From Treponema sp. UBA4873 (GTDB lineage Bacteria; Spirochaetota; Spirochaetia; Treponematales; Treponemataceae): a DNA stretch of 64,000 nucleotides. The position numbers and the translations under genes were made by a program. Where the stretch lies: NCBI GenBank assembly GCA_002399405.1, contig DHDP01000002.1:186001-250000 (forward strand). Reading direction: 5' to 3'. Below, in pieces: positions 62,942 to 64,000 of this stretch. Every line of letters begins with the position of its first letter. Position 1 is the first letter of the stretch. The notes under the pieces are model-generated. The model worked only from the letters and a program-made list of their open reading frames with translations, did not search any database and was not told the origin of the DNA.

Positions 62942-63058
62942 GCTGCCGATCTGCTTTTATCGCGTATAAACGACCGGACGCCCCCGTTCAGAATTACGTA
63001 TGTGGAAACAGAAGTAATTCTGAGAGCATCGACGGCAAAACCGGAAATTACAGACTGA
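62942..63058 (+). pseudogene. Duplicate 3' end of the lacI gene
   Basis: 117 bases, about 110 identical to 60801-60917; in frame it reads AADLLLSRINDRTPPFRITY and on to EITD-stop. The stop overlaps the 3' end of the converging GH32 gene by 11 bases. No start or DNA-binding part is present. Confidence 0.85.
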
Positions 63059-64000
63059 TTGTGTACTTTTCTACCGAAAAGCTTATCCCGCTTTTATTTC
63101 CGGTCTGTAAAAACTCTATGCCGTCTGCGGCCGAATCAGTATAAATCAATGCGGAAAAGGCCTGCTCTCCGTCGTTAACAAATATTTCCGCAGTCCATAC
63201 ATCAAGTAAAATACGAAACCGGATACGGCCGTTTCTGTCTGCGACAGGAAAAGCTCTGGTAGAAATAAAATCTCTTCGTATCCCCGAAAACGACCGGTCG
63301 AACGTACACAGGCTCGTCCGCCGGTCATACCGCACTGATGTGTAATGACGCGAATCGCAGGCAATTCTGATTTCAAAAATATCGTACGCTCCGTCCGCTA
63401 CATCGACAGTCATATCAAAACACCGTCCGGACAGACCGTCGAATGAAACAGGTTCACCGTCGGAACAACGTCCTTTGAAACGAATATAACCGGATCTGAA
63501 AAGTTCCAGTTCTCTGACCGGATTCTGATACAGGGTTCCGTTCCGCAGTGTGAGTTCGCGGGGAATGCTCATAATTCCCGACCACAAAAAGGAATCGGGT
63601 GTAAGCCGGTTATCCCACGACTGCAGCCAGCCGACAGCAATACGTCTGCCGTCCGCTGAATAAACAGTCTCCGGCGCATAAAAATCAAGGCCGTATTCAA
63701 ACGGCATTATTGTATAGTCCTCCAGCCGGTATACCGAACGGTTATACTTTCCTACAAGACAAATCGTACCATTGCCGCTGTGATATCTGTTTCCGTGCGC
63801 TTCCATAAATTGCGGCGACACAACAAGGATACTGCTGCCGCCCAGCGGGAAAAAATCGGGGCATTCCCACATTTCACCATATCCGTCACGATCGCGCGAT
63901 GAGGCAAGTATGCTTTCAAATTTCCACGTCGTGAGATCTTTTGACGAATAGAGGACGGTCTGCCCATACGGGTGCTTGCGGAAAAAAGCTTTACTGCCCA
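63048..64000 (-). CDS. GH32 fructosidase (sucrose/levan hydrolase), 5' end outside
   Basis: About 317 C-terminal residues; the frame is open to the window edge, so the N-terminal part with the nucleophile is not visible. MWECPDFFPL carries the acid/base Glu of the EC-D motif; GLDFYAPETV and RIAVGWLQSWDNR are family-32 five-bladed propeller signatures (YAxQ-like). A beta-sandwich C-terminal domain follows. It cleaves fructose from sucrose, sucrose-6-phosphate or fructans. Its last codons overlap a lacI 3' fragment, suggesting LacI-type control. Confidence 0.9.
   Translation of the reverse strand, partial: GSKAFFRKHPYGQTVLYSSKDLTTWKFESILASSRDRDGYGEMWECPDFFPLGGSSILVVSPQFMEAHGNRYHSGNGTICLVGKYNRSVYRLEDYTIMPFEYGLDFYAPETVYSADGRRIAVGWLQSWDNRLTPDSFLWSGIMSIPRELTLRNGTLYQNPVRELELFRSGYIRFKGRCSDGEPVSFDGLSGRCFDMTVDVADGAYDIFEIRIACDSRHYTSVRYDRRTSLCTFDRSFSGIRRDFISTRAFPVADRNGRIRFRILLDVWTAEIFVNDGEQAFSALIYTDSAADGIEFLQTGNKSGISFSVEKYTISL

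Overview
The window looks like chromosomal DNA of a host-associated, sugar-fermenting bacterium with an outer membrane, most probably a Treponema-like spirochaete. The pointers are a beta-barrel-type protein ending in Phe, many lipoproteins with short spirochaete-like lipoboxes, several carbohydrate ABC transporters, and mid-GC core genes broken by AT-rich accessory DNA. No rRNA gene, complete tRNA gene or CRISPR array was seen. The species assignment is inference.

Region 1 (1-8.3 kb, + strand): the end of an outer-membrane-type protein, then an LplBCA-type sugar ABC transporter (two permeases and a lipoprotein binding protein), a cytoplasmic GH30 glycosidase and a lipoprotein GH5 glucanase, which together resemble a beta-glucan utilisation locus. 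A lipoprotein built from seven 48-residue repeats follows. Region 2 (8.3-15.7 kb): a ribose-type ABC operon (-) with an AllA-like last gene, a divergent ROK repressor, then a zinc polyol dehydrogenase and a PfkB kinase (+). Two near-identical long palindromes, one in front of each target operon, tie this into one regulon, probably for a polyol such as sorbitol. Region 3 (15.7-19.3 kb): nicotinamidase, hemolysin-III family protein, and an Lrp/AsnC regulator divergent from aspartase.

Region 4 (19.3-30.7 kb): a complete oligopeptide ABC operon (oppBCDFA plus one unknown gene) with a terminator in its 5' leader, a D-2-hydroxyacid dehydrogenase, a MATE exporter, a HisC-like aminotransferase and a PucR-type regulator preceded by a strong palindrome. 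Region 5 (30.7-37 kb) is a gene graveyard. It holds a deleted MFS pump, a fused hsdM/hsdS remnant, a broken tyrosine recombinase beside a displaced tRNA-Met 3' end (a likely attachment site), a broken unknown gene and a broken RelE/ParE toxin.

Region 6 (37-56.2 kb) is a defence island, all on the - strand. In transcription order it holds hsdR, hsdM and hsdS of a type I restriction-modification system, Hachiman hamA and hamB overlapping hsdS, an OLD-like ATPase-TOPRIM protein, an IetAS-like AAA ATPase/subtilase pair, an AbiE toxin-antitoxin pair with a palindromic operator, and a transmembrane KAP NTPase resembling Tmn. Six separable systems in 19 kb, with Hachiman inside the R-M operon, make this the most interesting part of the window.

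Region 7 (56.2-64 kb): a small XRE regulator, an M32 carboxypeptidase remnant with a lost zinc ligand, a LacI regulator, an SDR/AraC pair inserted between two copies of the lacI 3' end, and the C-terminal part of a GH32 fructosidase running off the window.
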